Counted from the stretch's first letter, positions 38,338-48,274 are shown. The stretch: 57,454 nt of DNA from Verrucomicrobiaceae bacterium (GCA_028293825.1 JAQGNY010000038.1:1-57454); one strand, 5' to 3'. Notes: generated by a model from the sequence alone, not told the origin. Numbers and translations are program-made.

Positions 38338-38521
38338 GCGCGCGATATTAATTTCTCTGCAACAAACAGCATCGGTAGTGCTTTCGCTAATATTTAAATT
38401 ATCGAGCACGACAATGTCGAAATTACTTCCGTCCGCTCGATTAATAGATACAGCATCGGCATGCGCTTGATCGCCACGCTGCTTTTCGCATTTGCTGTTC
38501 ACTTATAAAAGGAGATATCCG

Positions 38522-38968
38522 ATGGCTACTAATTCCGTTCAACTGCACCGCGTGCTGCGCACGACGCCCGAAAAAATTTATCGCGCTTTTACCGATCCCG
38601 ACGCCTATGCGCGCTGGCTGCCGCCGTGCGGTTTCGTCGGCAAGGTTCAGCAGATGGATGCCAAAGTGGGTGGTGCGTATCGAATGTCATTTACCAATTT
38701 CAGCACCGGTCACAGCCATTCGTTCGGCGGCAAATATCTCGAACTAGTGCCGCACACGCGCGTCAGCTACAGCTCGACATTCGACGATCCGAATTTGCCG
38801 GGCGAGATGCGGACTACGGTGACGCTGAAGGCGGTGTCGTGTGGGACGGAACTGCATGTGGTGCAGGAGGGTATTCCAGAGATGATTCCCGTCGAGGGCT
38901 GTTATCTCGGCTGGCAGGAGTCGCTGGTATTTCTGGCTAAGCTGGTTGAGCCGGAAATTCCCGGCTAG
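38522..38968 (+). CDS. SRPBCC/AHSA1-family protein
   Basis: A 148-residue START-like protein. The ATG at 38522 has a strong AAGGAGATAT site. It starts with HRVLRTTPEKIYRAFTDPDA, continues with WLPPCGFVGKVQQMDAKVGG and YRMSFTNFSTGHSHSFGG, and ends near GCYLGWQESLVFLAKLVEPE; all are AHSA1 hallmarks. The fold holds a hydrophobic ligand pocket. Ligand unknown. It is convergent with the large lipoprotein gene. Confidence 0.88.
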   Translation: MATNSVQLHRVLRTTPEKIYRAFTDPDAYARWLPPCGFVGKVQQMDAKVGGAYRMSFTNFSTGHSHSFGGKYLELVPHTRVSYSSTFDDPNLPGEMRTTVTLKAVSCGTELHVVQEGIPEMIPVEGCYLGWQESLVFLAKLVEPEIPG

Positions 38969-39012
38969 CCGCTCTTCAATTTCAACTATTCAAACTCATC
39001 ACCAATCGTTTG

Positions 39013-39042
39013 AAAAATCCGGCGGCACCAGAGTGCCACCGG
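39013..39042 (-). terminator. Intrinsic terminator of the large lipoprotein gene
   Basis: CCGGCGGCAC pairs with GTGCCACCGG (9 of 10) around CAGA. On the minus strand the stem is followed by ATTTTTC (plus-strand AAAAA at 39013-39017), 28 bp past the stop codon of the 1135-residue gene. It also lies after the plus-strand AHSA1 gene. Confidence 0.65.
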
Positions 39043-39070
39043 TCGTTCCCGCAGTCGGATACGTCGCGCC

Positions 39071-42000
39071 TCAATCGGCCACTTTGCGCACCAATTGGAT
39101 ATTGGACAGCGAGCTTTGGCTATCAACATCGGGGTTCACCAAAACCGCCATGTATAAATCGCTGCCGACCACGCGCAATACCGAAGAGGAGCCGCGAGCG
39201 CGAACAATGCTATCCGGGTAGAACTGCGGAATGATGCCGATGCCGGCGCCGATCGGCGCCCAGCCCGCTGCCGTATTGCGTTGCACCACTGGTGCGTTGT
39301 TTAAATCTGGATTCATATCGCTTTCGAGCCACGTCATCACGCCTTCGTCCTGATAAACCGCGAAGCTGGCGATGTAATTGCTGATGTGCGGATTAATTCC
39401 GCCGAGCGGATGGTAGCCGCCGGTGGAGGACCAGGTGCTGCCGTCGTAGCGATAAACCGCCGTGCCGATATTGAAGGTGAAGCCGCCCTCACCGATAACG
39501 CTCGCGAAGAAGCCAATCAGCGGGTTGCCCGCGCTATTGAAGCGCAACTGGGGCCGATACAGACCCATGGTATTGGTCTCCGGCAACACGCCGCCGTTCG
39601 AACCGATGGTCTCCCAAGTCGGCGTTGCCGCCGTCGTCAATCGACGTACCACCGCCTGACCGGCCGGATCAGAGACACCGACCGCCAGCCACAGGCGATT
39701 ACTGGCATCAAAGCGCAAGTCGTAGGACGGCTGGGTGCCACTAGGGCTAAAGGTCGAGTTGCCGGCGACCACATCGCCCCACGCGCTGCCGTTGTAACGC
39801 TGCACGTGAATATCGTTGTTAAAGCGATAGGCCACTACCGGCTGGTCGTCGGTACCGATCTGCACGACCGGGGTTTGATCGCAGCTAGAAGAGGACGCAC
39901 TGGCACCATCGAACGGTAATTTGCCGCTGTTGGGTCCGACACCCTGCCACGCGCCGGCCACATAGCGGCTGACATAGGTCGAACTATTGCCGCTATTAAG
40001 ATACTCGTTGGTGCCGTAGGCAATGACCGGATTGTTGGTGCTATCGAACGCCACCGAAACGGCTTTTTGGGCGCTGCTGCAGGGCCAGTTGATCGCCAGC
40101 TCGCTCGCCACGTCCTCCCACGCTGTGCCGGTCCAGCGTTTGAGCACGACATTATTCGAGTAGTGGTTGCCGGGCACAGTCACAAGATATTGGCGGACGT
40201 AGGCAACCACCGCCTTGCCGTTACGGTCGGTCGTAAGATCGACCAAATCGTTAAAGGATGCGACGGCATTGAGTGGTAAGGCCGGCGCCACTGGCACCCA
40301 GGCCGTCTGCTGTACCGATAATCCAAAGTTCGATGCCACACCGCCGGTCGCGCCGAGCTCGACGGTATAGGTGCCGGCAGCCGGTAGTTCCACGATTTTG
40401 CTCACCAGCCCATAAGCAAGGGACGTTGCGGTATAGACATCCCCGTTGGGGCCGACAATGCGCACATCCGAAGTCTGGCCGAGCTGAGTAACCCCGAAGC
40501 TCACCGCACCAAGGGCGCCGATGGTGAAGCTGCCGCGGTAGGTGGTGAACTCCGGCAATGCCCGAGAGTAAATGCTGATCGGTAACGCCAGTGCCTCGCT
40601 TTGCAAACCACCGAGCATTTCGATTTTGGCGTGGTAGGTGCCGACCGCGCCGGGCGTGCCGGTAATCTCAACCGTGTAAGTACCATCGGCCGGTAAGTTC
40701 TGAATCAACGGCACCGGTGCGTTAGTGTTAACGAAGTTGGCAGTGCCGAGTACCGTCGAACCCTGCAGTAATCGCACTTGCCCCTGCAATGTCGAACCAT
40801 TGCCCGAGGAAACCGTGATCCGGGCATATTTAATGGCCGTGCCAGTGAACGTGAACCGCGCGACCTGATCCGGCTGTAGCGCGCGGGTGTCATCGAATGG
40901 CAGGGTAATCGCTTCTGGCGCGGGGCCGGTCCCGGCTACCGGCCGCAGCTTGATAACTTCCTCAGCCAGCACACCGACTGCGCCGTTGACGACTTTAGTG
41001 CCGGTCCAGGTGCCGTTCAGCACCGCAGCGCTGAGCCGGATATTGACGCCAGCCGGTACTGGAAAGACTTCGCCGCCGGCAATCGCCACTATCTTCCGGC
41101 GCGAAAAGCCGGCCAAGATGGGGTTGGTTGTCGTCGCCAGCTGGCGTCTCGTGCCGCTGCTCGCGGTGGTCCCGTTGCCGCCAAGATCGCGGTCGATTTC
41201 AGCGAGCATGTTGCAGATGGTGGCGGCGTTGAACGTGTCGATTGCCCCCGGAATGCCGATATCGCCGTCATAAATACATTTCGGTTCCGGCCCGTACGGA
41301 TCGAAGCCGAGGTCGGAGTTCCACCAGCTCAAGTGCGTGACGGTCGCGCGCAGCGCCAGACCGCTCGGCGACGCGGTTGATGCTACTACGGTGCCCTCGC
41401 CTTCCTGCACCCAGATGCCAGTGGTTTCATCGAGCGACCACAGCGGTGTGGTCGAGCCGACCGCAAGCACGCTGCCGTCCAGACTTTTGGTCGCATAGAG
41501 AGGAATATCGATGCTCGCGGTTTTACCCGGGGCCAGCTGCAATGCCTGCCCGCCGGCGGTGAGGATATATTCGGTGGTGCCATAACTGACAATCGACACG
41601 GTCGAACCATCGGGCTTGGTGCCGGCAAATTCGCCGGGGAAGCCGCCACCAAAAGGCTGCGTCGGATCGACCGGCGTCATCGCGATATCGACCGGGCCGG
41701 TTACCGCCGTGCCGGTGCTATCGACCAGCGCATTGGCGGGCAAGGTGATCGTCGCGCCATCGCGACCGGTCAATGCACCGCCAGCGGCGGCGTCCGGCAA
41801 GGTTTGCGCCGCATCGCGGGTGCGCATCGTCGCTTCAAAATAAGCATCGGCGCCGACGCTGCTCGGCACTTGCACGCTAAGAACCTGATCGGCGTAACCG
41901 GCCTTGGATAATTTCACCGTCAGCGGCACCCCAACGTTTACTGTCAACGCCACCTTGCCGGTTGAATCGGTGGTGCCGGTTGCACTCGATCCCACTACCG

Positions 42001-42478
42001 CCACGGTGACGCCAGGCAGTGCGGTGCCATCGAGCCCCGTCACCGAACCCTGCGCGGATTTAGTCGCCGGCGCGACTGCCGGCGCGGTAATCGTAATAGT
42101 TTGAGTTTTTGTCGCAGAGAGGCCGGCACTGTCGATCACGGTCAGCTTGACGGTGGTATCGCCAGCAATCGCAAACGAGCGCGCGATAATTTTGCCGCCG
42201 CCGCGCACGCCGCCGAAATCCCACACGTATTGCAACGCGCCGCCATCGGCTGCGGCCGAGGTGCTGGCGTCGAATATCACGGCGGTATTTTGCGCGGCGC
42301 TGGTCGCTGCGGTGAAAGAAGCCGTCGTTACCGTATTAGTTGGCGGCTCTACCGGAGGAGTTACGGGCGGTGTTACCGGTGGCGATTGCGGCGAAGAATC
42401 GGATGAACCACCGCTGTGATGACACGCTATTAAAGCGACCGAAAAAAACGACAACAACAAATAGCGTGCATACCGCAT
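39071..42478 (-). CDS. Giant multidomain surface lipoprotein
   Basis: A 1135-residue lipoprotein (lipobox ALIAC, Cys19), probably at the outer membrane. A Pro/Thr linker (PPVTPPVTPPVEPP) leads to a PKD-like domain (about 50-135), a carboxypeptidase-regulatory-like Ig domain (about 138-215), a ZU5-like segment with TITLPANALVDSTGTAVTGP, and a pre-peptidase C-like domain (about 545-630). The C terminus (about 750-1135) repeats a motif of the type RWTGTAWEDV / RYVAGAWQGVG / RYNGSAWGDVV, suggesting a beta-propeller. No catalytic motif seen. It may bind surface glycans or partners. GC is higher than in neighbours. Confidence 0.8.
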   Translation of the reverse strand: MRYARYLLLSFFSVALIACHHSGGSSDSSPQSPPVTPPVTPPVEPPTNTVTTASFTAATSAAQNTAVIFDASTSAAADGGALQYVWDFGGVRGGGKIIARSFAIAGDTTVKLTVIDSAGLSATKTQTITITAPAVAPATKSAQGSVTGLDGTALPGVTVAVVGSSATGTTDSTGKVALTVNVGVPLTVKLSKAGYADQVLSVQVPSSVGADAYFEATMRTRDAAQTLPDAAAGGALTGRDGATITLPANALVDSTGTAVTGPVDIAMTPVDPTQPFGGGFPGEFAGTKPDGSTVSIVSYGTTEYILTAGGQALQLAPGKTASIDIPLYATKSLDGSVLAVGSTTPLWSLDETTGIWVQEGEGTVVASTASPSGLALRATVTHLSWWNSDLGFDPYGPEPKCIYDGDIGIPGAIDTFNAATICNMLAEIDRDLGGNGTTASSGTRRQLATTTNPILAGFSRRKIVAIAGGEVFPVPAGVNIRLSAAVLNGTWTGTKVVNGAVGVLAEEVIKLRPVAGTGPAPEAITLPFDDTRALQPDQVARFTFTGTAIKYARITVSSGNGSTLQGQVRLLQGSTVLGTANFVNTNAPVPLIQNLPADGTYTVEITGTPGAVGTYHAKIEMLGGLQSEALALPISIYSRALPEFTTYRGSFTIGALGAVSFGVTQLGQTSDVRIVGPNGDVYTATSLAYGLVSKIVELPAAGTYTVELGATGGVASNFGLSVQQTAWVPVAPALPLNAVASFNDLVDLTTDRNGKAVVAYVRQYLVTVPGNHYSNNVVLKRWTGTAWEDVASELAINWPCSSAQKAVSVAFDSTNNPVIAYGTNEYLNSGNSSTYVSRYVAGAWQGVGPNSGKLPFDGASASSSSCDQTPVVQIGTDDQPVVAYRFNNDIHVQRYNGSAWGDVVAGNSTFSPSGTQPSYDLRFDASNRLWLAVGVSDPAGQAVVRRLTTAATPTWETIGSNGGVLPETNTMGLYRPQLRFNSAGNPLIGFFASVIGEGGFTFNIGTAVYRYDGSTWSSTGGYHPLGGINPHISNYIASFAVYQDEGVMTWLESDMNPDLNNAPVVQRNTAAGWAPIGAGIGIIPQFYPDSIVRARGSSSVLRVVGSDLYMAVLVNPDVDSQSSLSNIQLVRKVAD

Positions 42479-42971
42479 GAAAAAAATCTCTCCGTTGATT
42501 TCATTACCGGACCATGTGCCGAGCGCCGCAGTCTAACGCGCACTTTTAAATAAAAAGAAATGAAATTTTTAATGGAAAACGGGACACAAAATGGACTGTC
42601 TCTACAGTCAACTCTTCGAATAGAAATTATTTTTCTACAAAAAATCACCACGAATTTTTCTTTAAATTTACCTAAAGGCAATAGCTAAGATACTTTTTTG
42701 ATTAGCTTGCGCGCGCACAAATAAAATTATTATTCAGAAAAAAATTTATTGAAAACAAGGACCTAAAAGCTCTGTATTTTAAAAATTGCGCGGTGATTTA
42801 CGTGAGGATGACTTGCGGATAACGCATTGAAAAGGCTTAAGGCCATGAGATTTTTTTGCGTGGAGAAATCCATTGATTTTTTATTTTTAAAAAATCAGGG
42901 AATAAATTTACTGGGGAAGTGATCTTCGCGAATTTTTTTGATTTTTAAAAAAAATAAGAGGAAAAAAGTTC
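42479..42971. other. AT-rich intergenic region
   Basis: A 493-bp stretch with many A- and T-tracts, upstream of the large lipoprotein gene (start 42478, minus) and downstream of the MCP gene. No ORF here is credible. It presumably holds the lipoprotein promoter on the minus strand; A-tracts suggest bent DNA. I cannot assign a specific site. Confidence 0.5.
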
Positions 42972-43004
42972 AAAAAAAAGATCGGCAATGCCGATCTTTT
43001 TTTT
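42972..43004 (-). terminator. Bidirectional intrinsic terminator after the MCP gene
   Basis: GATCGGC-AAT-GCCGATC flanked by eight A's on one side and eight T's on the other gives a 15-bp potential stem and a T-tract on either strand. It lies 20 bp past the stop of the MCP gene (minus). Confidence 0.85.
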
Positions 43005-43023
43005 GTATTTACACGGTAGCGCG

Positions 43024-44670
43024 CTAACTGGTGCGAAACTCGTTGACCAATCCCGCTAAGCGCCCTGCCGCATCGCTCAATTCGCGGCTGGTTTTTTCCA
43101 CCTCTTGTACCGAATGTGCAGAGCTGCGCGCGACATCGGAAATATTCACCACGTTGCGCGAAATTTCCTGAGATACGGCCATCTGTTCTTCGGTGGCGCT
43201 GGCGATTTGCGTGTTCATGTCGTTGATCATCGCCACCGCTTGTTTGATCGCGACCAGCGATTCGCCGGCGTGCGAGGCCTGCGCCATGGTGCGTTGCATT
43301 TCCGCGCTGCCATCGGCCATCGAGCGCACCGCTTCGCGCGCGCCGGCTTGCAGGCGCTCGATCATGCCCTGAATTTCCTGTGTCGATTCCTGTGTCCGCT
43401 GTGCCAGCGAACGCACTTCATCTGCGACCACGGCGAAGCCACGGCCCTGCTCGCCGGCGCGCGCTGCTTCGATCGCCGCGTTCAACGCGAGCAAATTGGT
43501 TTGCTCGGCAATGCCGCGAATGACATCGAGCACGCTGCCGATCGAGGCGCTGTCGGTTTCCACGCGTTTGATCACTTGGCCAGCGTCATCGATGCGGCCC
43601 GACAAACTGTGAATCGACGCCAGCGCTTCATCGAGCACCTTGTTGCCGCTCTCGGTTTCACGATTGGCGTGATTGGCCGCGTCCGCCGCTTGATGCGCAT
43701 TGCGGCTGACTTCTTCGATGGCGTGGGTCATTTCAGTGGTGGCGGTGGCGACCTGATCGGTCTCGCGCATTTGCATCGCGGCGCCTTCGCGCGTCATTTC
43801 AGTAGTGTTCGCCAGTTGCTGCGCATTTTTTTGCAGATGCGCGCTGGTGTCGCGCACATCGCTCAAAATATCGCGGAAGCGATCGATCATGGCCTGGAAC
43901 GCGTGCGCAACACGGCCGATTTCATCGTTCTGATTAAGATCGACACGCACCGTCAAATCGCGATTGCGCTCGGTATTTTCGATTGCCGTACGCAGCTCCG
44001 CCAACGGCCGTGAAATGCTGGTCGCAACCAGCGAGCCGAACGCGACCATAACAATCGCTGCCACCACGGCGACACCGATCAGCGCCATAAAGGCGGTGTC
44101 GTAAATTTTTTGCACCGTTGCGCGCTCTTGACTCGCGACATCCTGCTGCAGATCGATCAGCTTTTGCAGGCGGCTGGTAATCGGATCGATGTACTCGTAC
44201 AGATCGCCGTTGTATTCCATGATCATCGGATCGCCGCTGCTGTTCAGCGCCATGCTGTCGCCCATCGGCTGCAGCAATGCGGCGGCAGAATCGATACGCG
44301 CCAAGGCTTTATCGGTATGCGCGCCAATTTCATCGACTAATTTGCGCTCGTCCGCGCTCATCGCTGTTTTCTGGTAGGCGTCCCAATTTTCTTTGGCTTG
44401 CTTTTCCGCCTGGCGAATCAGTTGATACGCCTCTTTCGGCGTCATCATGCCGATGGTGGCTTTGTTGATCGCGGTGACCATGTCGATGGCGTAAGCGTCG
44501 TTAACTTTTTTCAGTTCAATCAACGGCACGACATGCTCGTCGTACAGCGAACGCGCGCCGGCATTAATTTTTGAAAACGACGTCAGCGATGCAATCACCA
44601 ACAATAAAATTATGGCCAGCGGCAGCCCCACCAAAATTGCCAGTCGCTGTCCGACACTCAAATTATTCAT
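43024..44670 (-). CDS. Methyl-accepting chemotaxis protein
   Basis: A 548-residue chemoreceptor. TM1 (about 8-30), a four-helix-bundle ligand domain (about 32-180, 4HB_MCP type), TM2 (about 190-215), HAMP (215-268) and a long coiled-coil signalling domain with the hairpin tip [16 protein letters not shown] and [15 protein letters not shown]. It senses a periplasmic signal and controls CheA via CheW. No che genes are nearby. The ATG at 44670 ([12 protein letters not shown]) was preferred over an upstream TTG. Confidence 0.92.
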   Translation of the reverse strand: MNNLSVGQRLAILVGLPLAIILLLVIASLTSFSKINAGARSLYDEHVVPLIELKKVNDAYAIDMVTAINKATIGMMTPKEAYQLIRQAEKQAKENWDAYQKTAMSADERKLVDEIGAHTDKALARIDSAAALLQPMGDSMALNSSGDPMIMEYNGDLYEYIDPITSRLQKLIDLQQDVASQERATVQKIYDTAFMALIGVAVVAAIVMVAFGSLVATSISRPLAELRTAIENTERNRDLTVRVDLNQNDEIGRVAHAFQAMIDRFRDILSDVRDTSAHLQKNAQQLANTTEMTREGAAMQMRETDQVATATTEMTHAIEEVSRNAHQAADAANHANRETESGNKVLDEALASIHSLSGRIDDAGQVIKRVETDSASIGSVLDVIRGIAEQTNLLALNAAIEAARAGEQGRGFAVVADEVRSLAQRTQESTQEIQGMIERLQAGAREAVRSMADGSAEMQRTMAQASHAGESLVAIKQAVAMINDMNTQIASATEEQMAVSQEISRNVVNISDVARSSAHSVQEVEKTSRELSDAAGRLAGLVNEFRTS

Positions 44671-44796
44671 TTGTACGATTCTCACTGCCAAGTTGTTGCT
44701 GTTATTAAGAAAGCTGCCACCGAGGGTATCGGCAGCCTCTAGAAAGGCATTAGCAACTATAGCAGTGGATATGCAGAGGCGCCGGAGCGCGCGACG

Positions 44797-44868
44797 ATCA
44801 GTTTTCGCGGGCTTTCTGTTTTTTGCGAGACCGTCTGTTTTGCGAAACTATCTGTTTTGCGAGCCCGC
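44797..44868. repeat. Imperfect TCTGTTTTGCGA repeats inside an inverted repeat
   Basis: TCTGTTTTGCGA-like units start at 44815 (with two extra T), 44834 and 44851, with a weaker TCAGTTTTCGCG at 44798. They are enclosed by GCGGGCT (44806-44812) and AGCCCGC (44862-44868). This sits in the 216-bp gap between the MCP start and the rpiA stop, so it could be an MCP operator or an rpiA terminator. Confidence 0.45.
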
Positions 44869-44886
44869 CCTTTCTCGCGACGCTAA

Positions 44887-45564
44887 TTAATTTTCACGAC
44901 GCAGCGTTTTCACACCCGCCGCCGAACTAAGTAGCAATACATCGGCGGGGCGTAGCGCGAACAAACCGTTGGTGACGACGCCAGTGATTTGGTTGATGCG
45001 CGTTTCGATATCGCGCGGTGTGGCGATTGGAAAATTGTAGACGTCGAGAATAATGTTGCCGTTATCGGTAACGATGCCGTTGCGATACACCGGATCGCCG
45101 CCGAGCTTCACTAGTTCGCGCGCGACGAAACTGCGCGCCATCGGGATCACTTCGACCGGCAGCGGAAATGCGCCGAGTTGTTCGACCAATTTGCTTTCGT
45201 CAGCGATGCAGACAAATTCCTTCGCGCAGGCAGCGACGATTTTCTCGCGCGTCAGTGCAGCGCCGCCGCCCTTGATCAATTCCAAACGCTCATTCGCTTC
45301 GTCTGCCCCATCGATATAAATATCAAAGGTGCCGGTGCTGTTTAAATCGAGCACGTCGATGCCGTGTTTTTTCAGACGCTCGGCGGAGGCTTCGGAACTC
45401 GCCACCGCGCCGGCAAATTCATCGCGAATTTCGGCGAGATAATCGATGAAATAATTGGCGGTCGAACCGGTGCCGATGCCGAGCACGCTGGTCGCGTCGA
45501 TCCGCGTTTTCACATAATCGAGCGCGGCGCGCGCCACGGCTTGCTTCAGTGCGTCCTGGTTCAT
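44887..45564 (-). CDS. rpiA: Ribose-5-phosphate isomerase A
   Basis: A 225-residue RpiA (E. coli 219), interconverting ribose-5-phosphate and ribulose-5-phosphate. The ATG at 45564 ([18 protein letters not shown]) is set by family alignment. Marks are [36 protein letters not shown] (catalytic Asp region) and the Lys/Glu in [13 protein letters not shown]. Divergent from ilvA, the arrangement seen in Pseudomonas. Confidence 0.95.
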   Translation of the reverse strand: MNQDALKQAVARAALDYVKTRIDATSVLGIGTGSTANYFIDYLAEIRDEFAGAVASSEASAERLKKHGIDVLDLNSTGTFDIYIDGADEANERLELIKGGGAALTREKIVAACAKEFVCIADESKLVEQLGAFPLPVEVIPMARSFVARELVKLGGDPVYRNGIVTDNGNIILDVYNFPIATPRDIETRINQITGVVTNGLFALRPADVLLLSSAAGVKTLRREN

Positions 45565-45688
45565 CGTCGATGGCTCACTAGTAAGAGAGGGATAGAGAGG
45601 GCGGCAAATTATATAGGAGAGCATAGGACGGCTGTCGGGTCTCGTTTACACTGTCCCGCTTTTGCTAGCGCTTTTAACAGGTTGGGCC

Positions 45689-47254
45689 ATGCTCCACGAA
45701 TACGTTAAAAAAATTCTCACCGCCCGCGTTTACGATGTCGCCATCGAAACCCCCATCGACGAGGCACGGCAGTTATCGAAGCGATTGGACAATCGCGTGC
45801 TGCTAAAACGCGAAGATTTGCAGCCGGTGTTTTCGTTCAAATTGCGTGGCGCCTATAACAAGGTCGCGCAATTGACGCCGGAACAACTCGCGCGCGGCGT
45901 CATTTGCGCGTCGGCCGGCAACCATGCGCAGGGGCTCGCGCTGGCCGCCGCGAAGGTCGGTATTAAAGCCACCATCGTGATGCCGAAAACCACGCCGAAT
46001 ATCAAAGTCGATGCGGTGCGTTCGCGCGGTGCGCGCGTGGTATTGCACGGCGACACCTACGACGAAGCGGCGGCGCACGCCAATCAGTTGGTCGAAGAAA
46101 AAGGCCTGGTGTACGTGCATCCGTTCGACGACCCCGATGTGATCGCCGGGCAAGGCACCATCGGCATGGAGATTCTGCGCCAGCACACCGGCCCGCTCGA
46201 TGCGATATTTATTCCGGTCGGCGGCGGCGGTTTGTGCGCGGGCGTGGCGGCGTACATCAAATATCTGCGCCCGGATATCAAGATTTTTGCGGTCGAAGCC
46301 GAAGACGCGGCGTGTTTGAAAGCGGCGATGGAGGCCGGCAAGCGCGTCACGCTGGCGCATGTCGGGCTGTTCGCCGATGGTGCTGCGGTCGCGCGCATCG
46401 GTAAAGAGACCTTTCGTATTCTGCGCAAAACCATCGACGGTGTGATCACTGTCAGCACCGATGAAATCTGTGCGGCAATCAAAGACATCTTCGACGACAC
46501 GCGTTCGATCGCCGAACCGGCCGGCGCGCTCGGCGTGGCCGGGCTGAAGAAATATGTCGAGTCCAGCGGCGTCAAAGGCCAAACGCTGCTCACCATCGAC
46601 AGCGGTGCCAATACCAATTTCGACCGGCTGCGTTATATCTCCGAGCGCACCGAAATCGGCGAACAACGCGAAGCGATTCTGACCGTCACCATTCCGGAAC
46701 AGGCCGGCAGCTTCAAAACGTTCTGCAGCGCGCTCGGCAAACGCAATATCACCGAATTCAATTACCGCTTCGCCGATAACAAATCAGCGCAAATTTTTGT
46801 CGGCGTGCAGGTCGCGCAGGGCGGCAGCGATCGCCTTGAGCTGGTGAGCGATCTGCAAAACAAGGGTTATGCAGTGCTCGACCTGACCGAGAACGAGATG
46901 GCGAAGCTGCATATTCGCCACATGGTCGGCGGCCATGCGCCGACGGTGGTGGATAACGAAGTGCTGTATCGCTTTGAGTTTCCCGAACGTCCGGGGGCGC
47001 TGCTGAATTTTCTGACGCAGCTCGGCGCGCGCTGGAATATTTCGATGTTCCACTATCGCAATCACGGCGCCGCATCGGGCCGCGTGCTAGTTGGCATTCA
47101 GGTGCCGAAGGCGGAGCACAAAGCGCTGAAGGCTTTTCTGCAGGGCTTGATCGGTTATCCGTTCCAAGAGGAGACCGACAATCCGGCGTACAAATTATTT
47201 CTCGGCCAAATTGGCGAACCCAATAAAGAGCCAAATAAAGAAAAAACAGGCTGA
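45689..47254 (+). CDS. ilvA: Threonine dehydratase, biosynthetic
   Basis: A 521-residue IlvA. The catalytic domain binds PLP through Lys51 in FSFKLRGAYNKV, with SAGNHAQG for the phosphate-binding asparagine loop and GGGGLCAG. Two ACT-like regulatory domains fill about 335-521 (EAILTVTIPEQAGSF and YRFEFPERPGALLNF), the basis of isoleucine feedback in this enzyme type. Makes 2-oxobutyrate for isoleucine; ilvD acts later in the same pathway. The C terminus ends with a short repeat EPNKEPNKEKTG. Confidence 0.95.
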   Translation: MLHEYVKKILTARVYDVAIETPIDEARQLSKRLDNRVLLKREDLQPVFSFKLRGAYNKVAQLTPEQLARGVICASAGNHAQGLALAAAKVGIKATIVMPKTTPNIKVDAVRSRGARVVLHGDTYDEAAAHANQLVEEKGLVYVHPFDDPDVIAGQGTIGMEILRQHTGPLDAIFIPVGGGGLCAGVAAYIKYLRPDIKIFAVEAEDAACLKAAMEAGKRVTLAHVGLFADGAAVARIGKETFRILRKTIDGVITVSTDEICAAIKDIFDDTRSIAEPAGALGVAGLKKYVESSGVKGQTLLTIDSGANTNFDRLRYISERTEIGEQREAILTVTIPEQAGSFKTFCSALGKRNITEFNYRFADNKSAQIFVGVQVAQGGSDRLELVSDLQNKGYAVLDLTENEMAKLHIRHMVGGHAPTVVDNEVLYRFEFPERPGALLNFLTQLGARWNISMFHYRNHGAASGRVLVGIQVPKAEHKALKAFLQGLIGYPFQEETDNPAYKLFLGQIGEPNKEPNKEKTG

Positions 47255-47284
47255 TTTGTGACCGCCTTGGCAATTACTGCTACG

Positions 47285-47329
47285 GGGTTTCCGCAGATTC
47301 GCTAAGCGACATGGCGAGCGCGGAAACCC
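47285..47329 (+). terminator. Long hairpin after ilvA
   Basis: GGGTTTCCGC (47285-47294) pairs perfectly with GCGGAAACCC (47320-47329); the 25-base loop itself contains TCGC-TAA-GCGA. It lies 30 bp past the ilvA stop. No T-run follows, so either a Rho-assisted end or a structured mRNA element. Confidence 0.45.
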
Positions 47330-47406
47330 TCATCTACGCTCACCTCACGAATCCCGAGTCGCCGAACAGTCACCAATCGGCGCTACATTTCTTGAGGTTG
47401 CCTGCC

Positions 47407-47508
47407 ATGTACGCCAAGTCCGCCAAACCCGATACCGTCACCGTTACCGTATTGCTGTTTACGCTGGGCACGCTGCTCACGGCGACCTTGAACGTGATGC
47501 TGGGCTAA
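47407..47508 (+). CDS. 33-residue single-TM protein
   Basis: ATG with GAGG nine bases upstream. Product MYAKSAKPDTVTVTVLLFTLG... then LLTATLNVMLG: a basic N terminus followed by one hydrophobic helix. It ends four bases into the convergent fau gene. A longer in-frame start at 47311 gives a less natural protein. No family recognised. Confidence 0.45.
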   Translation: MYAKSAKPDTVTVTVLLFTLGTLLTATLNVMLG

Positions 47509-48086
47509 CGCCGCACTCGTATCCACTGGCGCTCGGTTACCACTTCACGCAGCGGAATATCCCAGGCGTCACGCGGGATGTGCTCGCACTGTTGCAGGCT
47601 GTGCGCAAGACCGATAAGTCTCGGCCCATTCCAAGTCCGTCGCGCCAGAGTGCGGTCATAAAAACCACCACCCATCCCTAAGCGCCCACTAGCGCGATCA
47701 AAACCCACCAGCGGCAAACAAACCGCGTCCAACGCATTTAACGCGACCGGTAGCACGCCATACGGCTCGCTGATGCCAAGGCGATTCACGCGCATCGGTG
47801 AGCCGGCTCGATACTCCAAAAACACCAAACGATTACCGGCGCGCAAGCCCGGCAGGAATGTGCGTTTGCCGCAGCGCCAGGCGTGTTGAATGAGCGGAAA
47901 GGGATCAATTTCGCCATCGGCGGCGAGATAGAAAGCAATCGAGTTAGCTTGCAGAAACCACGGCAGACGAATGACGCGCTGCAGCAATTGGCGCGCGGCG
48001 CGGCGCTGTGCAAAAACAGATAACGCACGCCGCTGGGTGCGAAGTGTGCGGCGCAATTGGCGTTTATCGGTTTCGGAGGATGACAC
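47505..48086 (-). CDS. fau: 5-formyltetrahydrofolate cyclo-ligase
   Basis: A 193-residue enzyme (E. coli YgfA/Fau 182) that converts 5-formyl-THF to 5,10-methenyl-THF with ATP. Marks are KRQLRRTLRTQRRAL, the central FYLAADGEIDPFPLI and the ATP site VGFDRASGRLGMGGGFYDRTL. The start was placed at a GTG (48086) because everything upstream in this frame is 6S RNA; the GTG begins just four bases beyond the 6S 3' end. As in E. coli, ssrS and fau are likely one transcript, matured by processing. Confidence 0.9.
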   Translation of the reverse strand: MSSSETDKRQLRRTLRTQRRALSVFAQRRAARQLLQRVIRLPWFLQANSIAFYLAADGEIDPFPLIQHAWRCGKRTFLPGLRAGNRLVFLEYRAGSPMRVNRLGISEPYGVLPVALNALDAVCLPLVGFDRASGRLGMGGGFYDRTLARRTWNGPRLIGLAHSLQQCEHIPRDAWDIPLREVVTERQWIRVRR

Positions 48087-48089
48087 GTT

Positions 48090-48269
48090 GAAAGAGCCCC
48101 GAGATACCGCTGGCGGCATGGCCCTTGAACCCAGCGGTTCAAGGTGGCGGCTTCTGCAGTGTTTCAGGCTTTCCGACGAGCGGACATGCACACCAACACC
48201 AACGAGAAACCCCCAGTTTGTTTACTTATCGGCTCAGGGGTCTTAACCGCCTGGCGCATATCTCAGGGA
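48090..48269 (-). ncRNA. ssrS: 6S RNA
   Basis: About 180 nt between zapA and fau, the classic gammaproteobacterial position. Closing stem: CCCTGAGATATG at the 5' end pairs with GGTATCTCGGGG at the 3' end. Conserved blocks shared with E. coli 6S are CCCCTGAGCCGATA, GTGCATGTCCG, CGGAAAGCCT and ACCTTGAACC-CTGGGTTCAAGGG. The molecule mimics an open promoter and binds sigma-70 RNA polymerase in stationary phase. 5' and 3' ends are estimated to a few bases. Confidence 0.93.
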
Positions 48270-48274
48270 CGTCG

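Noticed and set aside
38285-38470. 61-codon plus-strand ORF in the gap before the AHSA1 gene
   Set aside because: Overlaps the end of the two-TM gene, with no ribosome site and no recognisable similarity.
42430-42681. 83-codon minus-strand ORF before the large lipoprotein
   Set aside because: No ribosome site or family; it overlaps the lipoprotein start in another frame.
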